Source: Saturnia japonica
Taxonomy: Eukaryota > Arthropoda > Insecta > Lepidoptera > Saturniidae
Length of the DNA: 64,000 nt
Reading direction: 5' to 3'
Assembly: GCA_033032175.1 (NCBI GenBank)
Contig: CM065307.1
Span: forward strand, 6,262,001-6,326,000
In this document: positions 10,636-21,285 of the stretch, in pieces
Layout: each line of letters begins with the position of its first letter
How positions within the stretch are numbered: position 1 is the stretch's first letter
The notes under the pieces: generated by a model
The model's input: the letters and a program-made list of their open reading frames with translations, nothing else
What the model was told of the DNA's origin: nothing
Databases searched by the model: none
Translations under genes and position numbers: made by a program

Positions 10636-10872
10636 CTATAATAAGATTCCGAAGCATATTACTGATTTGCCGAAAAATTTGTTCATGGCACATATCAAAC
10701 CGGTTTTACTGTCAAAAGGATATTTATAGGTTGGATCATTATGTGAATGATAGTAATGTGAGTAGTGACTCCCTCTATGTGCACCCACTAAATTATTAAT
10801 ATGATTATTAACTGTAAATATTATTCGTATAATTGAAACAAGTAATAATAAAAAAAAACGATCGAGTTTCAT
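10636..10872 (-). CDS. unidentified short open frame, secretory-signal-like, His/Tyr-rich
   Basis: A 78-codon minus frame. It begins MKLDRFFLLLLVSIIRIIF, which resembles a signal peptide, and continues with a His/Tyr-rich stretch (GSHYSHYYHSHND) and a segment with a single Cys before the end. However, the first about 30 codons lie inside repeat family U (copy 10790-10985; similar sequence at 29080-29260), so the signal-like start is probably repeat DNA read by chance. The part after residue 30 has no match in the window. I do not recognise a family, and no TATA or splice context is convincing. It may be spurious. Confidence 0.15.
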   Translation of the reverse strand: MKLDRFFLLLLVSIIRIIFTVNNHINNLVGAHRGSHYSHYYHSHNDPTYKYPFDSKTGLICAMNKFFGKSVICFGILL

Positions 10873-10985
10873 AACAGTTCTTCTCGATGATTGAGATGTT
10901 TTCCGAACCAGTAGTTTTGGCGTTCATAAGTGCCTTCTCTTAGGACCTAGATTGAATAAAGTATTGATTTTCAATTGATTTTTTT
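10790..10985 (-). repeat. repeat family U, minus strand, copy 1
   Basis: On the minus strand: TTTATTCAATCTAGGTCC, GGCACTTATGAACGCCAAAA, CGGAAAACATCTCAATCATC, GAGAAGAAC. Matches 29080-29260 (-) and, in part, 45470-45890 (+) and 57255-57375 (+). A common lepidopteran retroelement segment. Confidence 0.6.
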
Positions 10986-11153
10986 AGTTCCACAGGGACG
11001 AATGAGGAGTTTAATATATTGAAGTTATACTATTTAGGCGTGTTATGAAGTTTACACCATGAAGTTGCTTGCTAAACATATTGTTTTATAGGTGAAGATA
11101 GTCGATGTTATAATTTCTAGTCTGCCTGTTCACTAAAGCGGAGTTATAAAATT

Positions 11154-11236
11154 ACGACCAATAAAATTACATCTCTTGCAAATTCAACCAATAAAATTGC
11201 ATCATCAGATTTTCATGCAATTCTATTGGTCGAAAT
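11154..11236. repeat. CCAAT-containing direct and inverted repeats
   Basis: ACCAATAAAATTACATC, then ACCAATAAAATTGCATC, then the inverted ATGCAATTCTATTGGTC within about 80 bp, next to the left end of the hAT-like element. The inverted pair can form an approximately 17-bp stem with one or two mismatches. Function unknown. Confidence 0.4.
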
Positions 11237-11262
11237 AACGCTCGTATATAAGTACATGCATC

Positions 11263-11974
11263 TAAAGATAAACGATACGTATCGATATTATCGTATAACG
11301 ATTTCACCATATGCGATAATCGTTGTTTTGTATCGATACACTGCCATACGATTCACATCGATACGTACCGTATTTCTCGTCGTTACTATTGAATTTCTTT
11401 TGTCGCTAACAAAATCACCAAATTCGGGTTAAGTACTGATACTTAGAAGGGTTAAATAAACTTATTAAACTAAACATTTATTTCCTATTATATTACAGTG
11501 AAAATATATGGACTCGTGACAACAGTAAGGCTTTAATTCGAGAAAATAATTAATGAATAATAATAGCAGCATGTTTGTGTCCCACTACTGGGTAAAGGAA
11601 AAGGCTTATACATCATGCCAGCTCACGACATATTGGCGATTTTCAGACACCGAGAAATCCACAGTTCGATGTTTTCCTTCACCGTCAGCCAATAGTGTTA
11701 CCAATTTGAATTAGTAAATGTACGCGAATTCCGAAAAAATCGTTGGTATATAATATACAATTAGTAGGAATCTACGGACATCGAATCGGTATTCCGCCGG
11801 TCTAAACCTCTAGACCACTAGAAGACCACCATGACTTTAAAAATACTATATTATTTACCTTAAAAAAACTCTAAAATATAATATGTGTGAATACAAAACT
11901 TTACGATGTATCGATTGAGTTACGATTTGTATCACTACGGTATATCGATACTAATGGAATTTTGCCCATCTCTA
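11263..11974. mobile_element. hAT-like non-autonomous element interrupted by a SINE
   Basis: The right end, read inward on the minus strand, is TAGAGATGGGCAAAATTCC, typical of hAT terminal repeats. The left end TAAAGATAAACGATACG is a diverged counterpart. Both arms continue with ATCGATA-rich sequence (GATACGTATCGATATTATCG versus TAGTATCGATATACCG). The flanks CATGCATC (11255-11262) and CATGCATT (11975-11982) are a 7/8 match, as expected for the 8-bp target duplication of hAT elements. No transposase. The frames at 11226-11432 and 11906-12112 are chance frames in its arms. Confidence 0.6.
11561..11833 (-). mobile_element. tRNA-derived SINE family S2, inside the hAT-like element
   Basis: The plus-strand landmarks CCCACTACTGGGTAAAGG, ATGTTTTCCTTCACCGTCAG, GAATTCCGAAAAAATCG and GGACATCGAATCGGTATTCC are shared with 19731-20050 and 27092-27398. 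The tRNA-like head is at the high-coordinate end on the minus strand. Confidence 0.7.
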
Positions 11975-11982
11975 CATGCATT

Positions 11983-12406
11983 CGCTTTTATATGTGAACC
12001 ACGTAATGTCCTGATTTCGTCTCTGTCGCCGAGTATTTGTAAATGGTCGTATAAAACCGACAGTTCGGGAGAATTTGGGTTAGTGCCACAGCGCCGGATA
12101 TGCCGGTGTTGACACGCAATTATACTGTACCATGCCGTGTAATTCAGTTTTTGTTTATTTATTTCAAATGCGATAAGTATATTTTACGACGGACTGCTAA
12201 AATTATATATATATGAGTCTCGCTTTCTTGTAATTTGTGGGTTATATTTAGATTTATTAGCATCTTCTTTGATCTAGATTTAGTTATACATTCCACGAAA
12301 TTTTGATGAAACGTTTCTAGAACAGATAATTCCGTATCATTATTGTTTTGAAAATTAATCTTATTTATCTAATGTATAGAATGAATTAATTATTTAATTT
12401 ATATAA
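11983..12406. other. non-coding, nothing recognised
   Basis: A short GC-richer patch at 12010-12110 (GCGCCGGATATGCCGG) has no visible gene structure. Confidence 0.35.
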
Positions 12407-12717
12407 TCTATACGAATAATAATAAAAAGACAGTGAGCGTTCTGTGAGTTTGTGTATACGTGGAGAATTATTTCTGAAACAACCAGTCGCATTTTCAATA
12501 TTATTTTTGTATTTTATCGCCTGTTCATTGAGGAAAGTTTCAGTCTATATAACTTCAAGTTATGACTCAAAGTAGTAAAGTAGTAACTAAAAACATCAAG
12601 CAATCTGGAAAGCAAGTACGAGAAGTGAAAACATCGATATGGGCGGCACAAGGGCGCTTTGGCCCTTGAAAATTGATCTAATAAATTTAAAGCGGGTGAA
12701 ACCGTGGGGCACACTAG
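12407..12717 (+). mobile_element. Helitron family B, full-length non-autonomous copy
   Basis: A|TCTATACGAATAATAATA at the 5' end and GCGGGTGAAACCGTGGGGC ... CTAG|T at the 3' end. Inside are CAACCAGTCGCATTTTC, TTCATTGAGGAAAGTTTC and TCAAGCAATCTGGAAAGCA. Clean A|T junctions on both sides. The minus frame 12514-12714 is a shadow. Confidence 0.75.
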
Positions 12718-13386
12718 TGATGTAATAAATGTGAATGTTCGGATGTTTCTTCAATAATTACTTTCAAATGGTTGGAATGAGATACATTATATTAAGGAAA
12801 TAACCATATGATAAATTTTAACCGATATAGAAAAAAAGTCCAGTGAAGCGGACCGGCAGCTTCTAGTCATAATATAAATATTTTTATTCTTCTTTTTAAT
12901 TCTTATTCTTAATTTTGATATTATCAACATAAATGTTATAAAATAACACAAAAACCAAATTATAAAAAGGAGCTCAGAATGAAAACTTGGTGCGAAAATT
13001 TAATTCAAGGCATGTTTTGATATTAAGTAATTTGTGTATGCAAAAGAACAAATCTATATGTTAAGTAAAATATGAAACGCAGGAAAATGAATATATTGAA
13101 ATTCAATAAGAAAAAGTATTTTTCGACAGCAAATCTTCATTATAATATTAAGTAGGTACCTACTAAATATGTAAACGGGACAATATTTCGTTTTCGGTTT
13201 TGTTTTGTAAACATGCATTAAAATTAAATATACTTTGATTTAACATAAGACCACTTTTTGTAAAACTTGCTAAATTTTTGTAACAAGAAAGTTTTTGATT
13301 ACACAGAATTCAACATTCAGGTCCTGTAACTAAATAATTAAAAAATATATGTTTGTGATAATTTCAATTCATCTTCTATATTTTTA
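12718..13386. other. AT-rich DNA, nothing recognised
   Basis: No frame, splice pair or shared repeat seen. Confidence 0.4.
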
Positions 13387-13640
13387 TCTTATAAATACAA
13401 TGATATAGGTTTGCCGTTGTGCGCGCATCTCGCAAAAACTACTGGATAGATTATGATCTCTTTTTAAATGTAGTGCTTAGATATATAGTCCTTATCTAAT
13501 AAAAGACATTACGAAAACTTCGTTCAATCAAAAGTTATTAAAGTTTTAAGAAACTACCCTTTTTATAAGCACTACGCGTTCAGTGATGTGTTTTCTTGCT
13601 GTAGAGAAGTGGGGATTATAATATTAGTGACTAGTATAGA
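13387..13640 (+). repeat. Helitron-like repeat family F, copy 1
   Basis: Starts A|TCTTATAAATACAATGATA then GGTTTGCCGTTGTGCGCGCAT, resembling 62328-62640 (TCTATATAAATAAAACGACT, GGTTTACCATTGTGTGCGCA). The 3' end is not clear. Assignment to Helitrons rests on the TC start. Confidence 0.4.
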
Positions 13641-14239
13641 TTAACAAGAACGAAGTCACGGGTGATTGGTAGAATTAAACAAAAAATTATTTAAGGTCTT
13701 TATTAGTTTCTTAGTAATTTGTTACCAGCTACACTGTCAACGACCAAAGGAAATGATCCGATAATTTAAAAATATGTGCATGTGAGTCAGCAAGGTTCAC
13801 GCTCTACTCGATTCATTTCAATTGCCAGATTTAAAGTGGCAATGTATTATAATAAGTTTTGACCATTTTTCTTATGACTTTTTTTTTAAATAAAGTTATT
13901 TCTGCATGCTAGATAGTCACCGAAATAATATTTCGGCTATTCCTGTTTCCTTTGTGATCTTTTATCAGTTAGATTTGTACGAAACATAAATATTTTATTT
14001 GTTTGCTAATAAATTAATCCCATTTTACCCGGACGCAAAAGTGAACTGTGACCTTTTCACACCTGGGAAAGTTCCCTATTATTACAAACCAGTTAACGAT
14101 AGGTGACGCGCGATTCGTTTCATTTTAAAGACAACAGGAGTGAAGTGCCGGTCGAACGAAAGTTAGTAATATATAAGTATTACTAAGTGTAGTCGTGGAT
14201 TCTAACACATATAATATAAATTATTGTTTATTTTTAAAG
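13641..14239. other. non-coding, nothing recognised
   Basis: Includes a possible branch-point-like TTCTAAC about 35 bases before the exon-like segment that follows. Confidence 0.3.
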
Positions 14240-14310
14240 ATGAAGAAGATGGAGATTTTGCAAGTGATCACAATTATCCCCAATATTTACTGCAAGTTAT
14301 CATGACGTGA
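14240..14310 (+). CDS. possible short terminal exon, unidentified
   Basis: Directly after a pyrimidine-rich acceptor (TTGTTTATTTTTAAAG) with a TTCTAAC branch-like site about 35 bases upstream, a frame opens with two bases finishing a codon, then EEDGDFASDHNYPQYLLQVI and, after two codons, TGA at 14308-14310. The acidic start and NYPQYLL pattern look protein-like in composition, but at 23 codons this could be chance. A SINE fragment starts immediately after the stop. There is no polyadenylation signal close by and no partner exon in the window. I do not recognise the protein. Confidence 0.25.
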
Positions 14311-14317
14311 CATACTG

Positions 14318-14384
14318 ACGTCTGAGACTTAAACCTGCGGACATCGAGTCGATATTCCGCCTTTCAAATCACTCCCCGTCATGA
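14318..14384 (-). mobile_element. SINE family S2 head fragment
   Basis: AAACCTGCGGACATCGAGTC then GATATTCCGCC, the tRNA-like head region of family S2 (compare 11780-11830 and 27330-27398). The body is missing. Confidence 0.6.
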
Positions 14385-16435
14385 ATTAAGAATGAATATA
14401 ACGAAAATAAATAAATTAAACTTAAAAATTATTATGTACGTGTTAAATCTAGCCCTTCTCTATTTTTCCATAAAAACACAAAACTCTACACTTAAACTTA
14501 TAAGTCTATAATTAAAACGTAGATTGATAATTACGTGTATTAACTACATTCCATATCTGTTTTATTAGAGCAACTTAAATTTTAACTACATCTGGAACCG
14601 TTAATTGGATAAAATATAAAACAATAATTGTGTAAGCTACAAATAACATTAATAATAAATCAAGTCTATTCCACACTTTATGCTTTCTTTTATTTACCAT
14701 TAAATTATATAGGTCAGGTGAATATGGGCTATGAATAATTATACCACTTTTTGTGACTTTTTAATTTCGTGTACCGTGAAATATCAATTTAAAATTCTAT
14801 GGTAAAGCACAACTTACGATAATACAATTTATATGGGTACATATATTGTTATCTATAAAAACTGTCACTGTTTCCTGATGAAGATAAACGTAGTGTCAAA
14901 ATCACCGAAATTACAAAATAGTTATGTTTGGACATTAGGTTCCCTTATGATATTAGGTTTTGGTAATTTTAAAGTTTCAGCAATAATTTTTTCCAAAAAA
15001 ATTGTATGTAAATTTGGCATGACTTGGGAATTACTTTTCGGTAGGAAATAACAGTTTTTCGGACGGGAAATAACCTTAAGTAAAATCTATAAAAAATAAA
15101 TAAAATAATGAACAACTCAAAAATCATTTATAAAATTGTGCGTAGAAAGAACCTTTATACGCGTTTGGATTAAAACTTATTTGACCTTGTAGCAGATATT
15201 ACGATTATAGTAAAAAAATAAAAGTCATCTTAGATTAACAATATACTCACCTGAAGCGAAGCAGAGACCAATCATTAGTCCAATTAACTCATGTTACAAT
15301 TTAATGATAATTATTGAGAAAATATACAGTTCATTAATTATGCTAAGCATTAAGTAAAAATAACTTAATTTCTCTATAGGTATTTTATTATTTATTTCAT
15401 GAAATACTTCAAACCTAACCTTACCTTTTTTGAACGATTTCTAAGACTGTAAGTTTATATGGATTTTTCCTAATTTTTATAATTACAATCGTAGCTAAGA
15501 TTCAAAGGATATAAATGATAACGAATTTTAACGTTATTAGAAAATCATTACAGCTTTAAAATAACTAATTTACGTAGAAGAAGCCGTTGATGTAAATCTT
15601 CATCATTTATTTTTCACAATGCAATACATCAAATATGGTTGAACCCTGTCACCTGAACTAGGTATAACGTGTGTATCAGGTAATAAATAGTGTTGAAATT
15701 AGTAAAGAGTATTCAATGGATTTATCATGCTCCATTATTTGAAGCATTTTATGCAACATTTAAGTGTCGACAAATAATTTTAGCAGTTTAATACGGGCGC
15801 GGGCGTGTCTGTTACTTTAGTTTGGTACTCGATCCAGACGTGTTTGTGTTAGCTCATGTCGCGGACCTTCCACTGAGGACGAAAGGATAACGACCTCCTC
15901 TGAATATTTATTCATCATTATCATTTCATATAACGTCTGCTTTCGTGGTCATTATGAAAGTATAACAAAGCTCATATGTTTTGTTGATGAATATAATAAT
16001 GGAATTTTTCAACATGTGAGTTGTGTAGATTAATTTCACAATTGATGTTTCGTGAATCCAAATTCATTTGTTGAGGTTTTTGAATTAAACTTTTTTGTCA
16101 TCAATGTTGATTACTATTTCTTCTTTTGATTCAATGTGAAATTGTAGGTGGTTTCAATTTAATGGTTGTGGTAGTGATAATTGTTGGCGAGGAATGAGGT
16201 ATATAAATATATAATTATCACTTTTAATTTAGACGTGTGCATATGTAGTAAATTTAATGTACCTGGTTACTTGTAACAAATTGCTGAATTAATTACCTCT
16301 ATGTTGGCAATTTCTTTTATGTAGAAAATTTTACATACGCCATTTAATTCCAAACTAAGCAAAGCTTGTATTATGATAACTGAACCACTGATATAATATA
16401 TATTTGTAGATTTTTAATACTCCGATACACAAGTG
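14385..16435. other. long AT-rich stretch, nothing recognised
   Basis: Two kilobases without a shared repeat, splice-supported frame or RNA-like structure that I can see. The 72-codon frame at 14833-15051 has no supporting feature. A slightly GC-richer patch lies at 15790-15900. Confidence 0.4.
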
Positions 16436-16530
16436 ACAATTATTATGCTCACAGAAAAAATCATATTACACAAAAGTCAGTCATGTGCGTGGATCAAACC
16501 CGCGATCTCGACCCATGAAACCTATTATTT
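16436..16530 (-). mobile_element. SINE family S3 fragment (tRNA-like B box)
   Basis: The reverse complement reads GATCGCGGGTTTGATCCACG then CACATGACTGAC, followed by TGAGCATAATA. The B box GGTTTGATCC is visible. Matches 42241-42325 on the other strand. Confidence 0.6.
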
Positions 16531-16649
16531 GTAGTTTGTGTGTTCTGTGTACGTTAAGTAAACTTTGTTATTATTAATCAATCATCACATAAAGATCCAT
16601 TCTATGTCGAAATTCATTTAATTCAAGGTTATTTAAAAAAATATATCAA

Positions 16650-16831
16650 CACCATACCTTTGCCGCACTGTAAAGCTGTGGAACTGTGATCACTAGTTCT
16701 TACGACATAGAATCTTTCAAAAATAACGTGAGGAGACATTTCAGTAGGCTGGCATGACAGTGACGACTGATGAATGATGATGGACTGTGCTTACCATCAG
16801 GTATAACTTTGCCGTGATAGGAAAAAAAAAA
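16650..16831 (+). pseudogene. non-LTR retrotransposon 3' end (RT C-terminus plus tail)
   Basis: Frame 16695-16757 reads SSYDIESFKNNVRRHFSRLA then TGA. This is the usual end of lepidopteran CR1/Jockey-type reverse transcriptase ORFs (SF+NNVR+HF...L). The 3' untranslated tail contains GTGCTTACCATCAGGT and TTTGCCGTG and ends in an A run at 16822-16831. Only the last about 21 codons survive with an open frame. The upstream part shows stops in all frames, so the copy is 5'-truncated and decayed. The clade is inferred. Confidence 0.6.
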
Positions 16832-16873
16832 TAATTACGCGTAACCAATTTCATAATAATAACTTATTTAGAT

Positions 16874-17120
16874 GGAGTTTTTGGCGGGATCTTGAAGTGA
16901 CATGTTGTGGTTTTTATTTTTAATTCATTTACTTAGGCGTTTGACCCTATATTAGGTTTTAGGCGTTTTGGGTGATATAGTTTGGTTTTTGTGCATAAGT
17001 GAAGTAGATTATAAATATAAACTGAAATCATGCATTCTAGGATCCGACAAAAACTCCATAGAAAGTTTTAATAAGGGAATCACTATCTTGTTAGGAAATT
17101 GAAATCGTCATAAGACAGGT
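16874..17120 (+). repeat. dispersed repeat family X, copy 1
   Basis: Shares GGAGTTTTTGGCGGGATCT, the GTGGTTTTTATTTTTAATTC region, GGCGTTTTG and ACAAAAACTCC ... GTTTTAATAAGG with 36167-36395 and 41071-41575. No coding frame. Confidence 0.6.
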
Positions 17121-17261
17121 CATTATAGTAACCTGATAATGGTAGTAATGGTCTTCATTAAAGAGGACTAGTTGCCAAGTTAGGAAGAAGAAGAAAAAGA
17201 ACTTATTTAGATCAACTAAGCCCCTTAGTTTATATGACAATTTTTAACAAAGAATAAAACG

Positions 17262-17470
17262 AACTAATGATTTTAAGGAGTTCCCTGGTGTATCTTCCAA
17301 GTCTAAGGTCCAATGTCAATGAAATTTAAATGGAATTACCCTGAGGTGTCCCCTTTCCAACGAAAAAATAATCAACTAAATCAGTTCACAAACAAATAAG
17401 TTATAGCTGAAGATCCATAAAAAATGTATAATCGTATTGAAAACCCCTTTTTTTATGTCGGTAAAAAATA
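17262..17470 (+). repeat. dispersed repeat family V, copy 1
   Basis: Matches 48571-48780: GATTTTAAGGAGTTCCCTGG, AAGGTCCAATGTCAATGAAA, TACCCTGAGGTGTCCCC, and a later AAGTTATAGCTGAA block. A frequent lepidopteran repeat; no coding frame. Confidence 0.6.
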
Positions 17471-17817
17471 CGAACACTGTGTACTTAATGCGAATTCAGG
17501 CTTGAAATAATTATGATTAGTTTGTTATCCAAGTACATAATATATAGAATATGGCTAGAATTAACTCTGTTACGTTTTAATAATATAATTACGAGTTCTA
17601 CGAACCAGAGTTACTATCTGTATCCTGATGTAATCGCTCGACTTGTCATGTCACGCTCTACGTAACAGGTTGTCAATTAAAACCTACTGCCTTTTAACCT
17701 TTAAATGGAACGGATGAAGCCAGCTGTTACTTTGCCCAATGTACCATTGTACATTGTACCTACAATGCAGTACCAAAATCGACTGTGGCGATTAAGGGAC
17801 GAGACAATGCTACTTTA

Positions 17818-18333
17818 TCTATATTAATAAATCCGTAGTTATGTCTGTACAAATATTTTTTCCTATTTTCTTGATAAACGTCTATTATAATTGACACTGT
17901 TCATGAAATTTTTATCTGCCTGTCCGTTTGTATGTCCGAATTTAAAAACGTATTCTTACGATTCTTATGATTTTTCTACACGGGAAGCTTATCAATAATA
18001 CTTCTAAAAATCTTAAAAAATAATTTCCAAAACAAAAATTATTTATTAATCTTGACTGATTTTGATGTAATATTGCACACAGTTAGTATTAGTCATTGCA
18101 TGGTTAACGGGTTTTAATAATTGTCAATAATACTTTTTGAAATAGTAAAAAAAGACTTTCCCGATACTGATCAAATTTTGTAGACGGGAAGCATACATCA
18201 TTTCTCAACTTATGGGAATATTAAAAAAAAATCGTTAACCTAATTCAATGCTTTTAAAATAAATCAATATAATTACAGGATGTAAATAACTTCTATTAAA
18301 TAAACGCGTGCGAAGCCGCGGGTACACCGTTAG
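17818..18333 (+). mobile_element. Helitron family C with internal repeats
   Basis: A|TCTATATTAATAAATCC at the 5' end and GCGTGCGAAGCCGCGGG ... TTAG|T at the 3' end. The body contains three degenerate units of about 100 bp, with landmarks TACACGGGAAGCTT (17977-17990), CACACAGTTAGTA (about 18076) and AGACGGGAAGCAT (18182-18194). The same module sits inside the family B shell at 5493-6475. No coding frame. Confidence 0.65.
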
Positions 18334-19074
18334 TATATACATATGTTGTAGGGCTTACTATCACTGCACCAAGTATTATATAAGTTTATTCTTTTAACTT
18401 GTAAATAATTGAATAATTTAAGCAAGATAACAGAAGACAAACTTATTATTATCTATGTAAATAATTAAACTGAACAATGAGCGTTAAATTTGAACTGTGG
18501 CAATTAACGACACGTGCGAGATAATTCATCACCAGTTCCGAATAATTTCGAACATGAGTAACACGACGCGACGCGTTCGTGAGTTCGAGTCGTCACAAAT
18601 TATCCAAGCTGTGAGTAGTTTTACGTGCTTATTACCTTAATGTTGGAACACGATCTTATTTGTACGACGATGTACACTTCACGTCATTAGGTGGATTATT
18701 TGAAATAATTATTTATTTAAATACAGCCTTGATTTTTTTCTAGAGCACGTTCAACTTTACAATTATATACTTGCAATTTTATCTACGTACGCATTCTATA
18801 TGTACCTACTTTTCTAGAGATTTATAAAGTTGAGGTAGAGTTGGAAAGTCAGTTAGAATTGGAATCAGTAGATGATGATGTTTCGTTTAAATGAAATTAC
18901 TTATTAAGTAAACTTAAGATTTATTAATCTCAAATTTTAAATATATTTTTTTAATTTTTATTACAAAACATTAGGTAATCTATCTTTTATTATATAAGCA
19001 TTATCCAAAAATTATCATTCGCTGACATTCATAGAGTGTACATTTTTTTAATAAACGCGTTAGTGGACTAGTAC
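18334..19074. other. AT-rich DNA with a GC-richer island at 18500-18620
   Basis: The island (CACGACGCGACGCGTTCGTG and neighbours) ends in a sequence resembling a donor site (GCTGTGAGTAG). It could be an untranslated exon or promoter, but there is no reading frame to support that. Confidence 0.25.
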
Positions 19075-19715
19075 TTAATTTAATAAAGCGAAAAAAAATT
19101 TTTTGTTTGTTTGTTTGTTTAAACATGCTAATCTCTGTAACTAACAGACGGATTCGAAAAATTATTTTTGTATATGATAGTCACACTCTCGCGGAATAGT
19201 ATAGGACTATTTAAGAGTAGGCTACAACTCTCAGAGAGCCATACATTTTTATTTTTGTTACGCAAGTCGGAAGTCGAGGCCCTCTCGAACTGCTTTAACC
19301 GCATGCGCTGGCGTATTCGTTAATGATACGGAAATACAATATTGTACAATAACATTGGTCTTTAGTATATCTAAAAAAGTCAGCGATAGTATATGTCTAT
19401 CTCATAAACATAAAGCAACAATAAGGTATTTTGTGACAAGATTTGTTGAAAATTAAAAATAAGCATTATTTTTTGACATGACATTTTTTTAATCTTTAGA
19501 AACAAAAGTTACTTCATTATAAGGACAACTTTATTTAGTTAAATTTTGCTCTTTAGAGTATGCTGTTTGGATACTTAGTTTAGGAGATAATGAAAAATTA
19601 AAATAATTTGTACTTGCGGGAAGAACAATTATGAAAGACTATACACACGGGCGCGTTGGTGGCGCACTGTTTGTCGGATAAAATTAACACGGATGAAACC
19701 GTGGGGCACAGCTAG
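19075..19715 (+). mobile_element. Helitron family E, copy 1
   Basis: A TTTG microsatellite near the start (19101-19120), then GCTAATCTCTGTAACTAACA and body blocks CTCTCGAACTGCTTTAACCG and CGCATGCGCTGGCG, ending CACGGATGAAACCGTGGGGC ... CTAG|T with a perfect 5-bp stem. The body matches 42335-42850. The 5' end is uncertain by some tens of bases. Confidence 0.65.
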
Positions 19716-19730
19716 TATAATATATAATTA

Positions 19731-20050
19731 ATAATATCGGCCTGTTAGTGTCCCACTGCTGGGCAAAGACTTTTTCCCAAGGGAAGGTAAGGGCTTAATC
19801 ACAACGCCAGCCCACGATTAAATTGGCGATTTCCAACGCCAAGAAATTAACAGTTTTATATTTTCCCTACATACAATATTTCATTTCTCAAGCATACCGG
19901 TTTCCTCCCGATTTTTTCCTTGATCGTCAACCGATAGTGTTACCAATTTAATTAGTAAGTGGAATGTACGCGAATTCCGAAAAATTTGAAATTTGAAAAC
20001 TTGCGGTCATCGAATCGATATTTCGTCGGTCTAAACCACTCGACCACCAC
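19731..20050 (-). mobile_element. tRNA-derived SINE family S2
   Basis: AGTGTCCCACTGCTGGGCAA, CGTCAACCGATAGTGTTACC, GCGAATTCCGAAAAATT and GGTCATCGAATCGATATTTC match the other family copies. The tRNA-like head is at the high-coordinate end, minus strand, with its B box eroded. Confidence 0.7.
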
Positions 20051-20488
20051 ACAGTAACTAAACTGAACTTTTGAACACATTTACACCAATTCTATAACAA
20101 AAATCGCAGATTTTTTATACACAATCTCTTAGATATTATATCCGATATTATCGATATAATATTATATTACATATATTATTGCAATATTTATTTTAAATAT
20201 CGGATTCTTGTATATCCTGAAAATATGATCCAGTGAAACAATTACTACCGAGAAACGGGGATCTGTCGACAGTAGCCGTTTCCATAGCGGGCTACAAATA
20301 CCACAGCCATTAAACTCAACTATGACATGTACGTATACTAGTTGACACCGAAACAAATTCTGAGTCAATCAAGTCATTAAACCCTTTGATCGACGATGCG
20401 ACGCGCGACGTGGCAAATAATAATTATTATGTCCTCGAATCACGTAATTATTTATTATCAAACAAATATTGATATACAAGTATTTTAA
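20051..20488. other. non-coding, nothing recognised
   Basis: The minus frame 20162-20368 has no recognisable feature and no clear splice sites. Confidence 0.35.
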
Positions 20489-21017
20489 TCGTACATATAA
20501 TATATGTAATTAATAAAATTGAAGTGTCTATTTGTAATGTCAAAATAAAAGATTTTTACTAAGCACATATGAAAGTATATAAGGTAAACAGCAAACACCT
20601 ATTTTTAAAATTTCTGTCTGTCTGTTTATTCCGAGTAATCTCCAAAACGGTTGGAGCGATTTTCACGAGATTTTCATTTGCAAATAGCTGATGTTATAAG
20701 GAGTAGCATAGGCTACTTTTATTTTAGAAAAGGAAATAGTGTTCCGCGCAAATGAAAAAAAAAACTGGTCATGGTGAATCAATTCGGGCGCTTAAATATT
20801 TGGCTTACCCTGAGTAAACCATAAGAGTTACATCAAATTAATGTACTACATAATTATAAATATTAAAAAGACCTACAAAAAAGTCAGCGGGAGCATACAT
20901 CTATCATCTAAGCATCACCCACAATAAGAATATAAGCGGGAGCGGGGGTTTCACGATTCGTTTGTCCGATTGACGGCATTCTATAGTCCACGCAAACGAA
21001 GTCGCGGGCACAGCTAA
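20489..21017 (+). mobile_element. Helitron family A, full-length non-autonomous copy
   Basis: A|TCGTACATATAATATATG at the 5' end; the 3' end is ACGCAAACGAAGTCGCGGGC ... CTAA|T, which meets the CTRR rule. Landmarks: TCTCCAAAACGGTTGGAGCG, GCAAATAGCTGATGTTATAA, GGCTTACCCTGAGTAAACCA. The next Helitron begins at the very next base. Confidence 0.75.
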
Positions 21018-21285
21018 TCTATAGGTATTATAAAACGGAAGAGATTGTTTCTTTGAAAGCGCTAATCTCTGAAACTACCAGTCAGATTTCAAAAAATATT
21101 TTGTATTTTATAGCCTACTTATTGAGGAAGGTTATTGGCTATGACTCTAAGGAGTAGAGCAATAACCATGAATGAATAACTGTTGCCACGTAAAGGAAGT
21201 AAGAACAATGATAGGCTACACAAGGCTACACAACATTGTTGCTGTTGCGGCATAGCGGCGTCGTGTAGAGTTGGTCGAATATAGA
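21018..21285 (+). mobile_element. Helitron family B, joined head to tail with family A
   Basis: Starts TCTATAGGTATTATAAAACG exactly at the T following the CTAA end of the previous element. GAAACTACCAGTCAGATTTC, CTACTTATTGAGGAAGGTTA and CTCTAAGGAGTAGAGCAATA are family B blocks. The hairpin and CTAG end are missing, so it is 3'-truncated. Confidence 0.7.
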
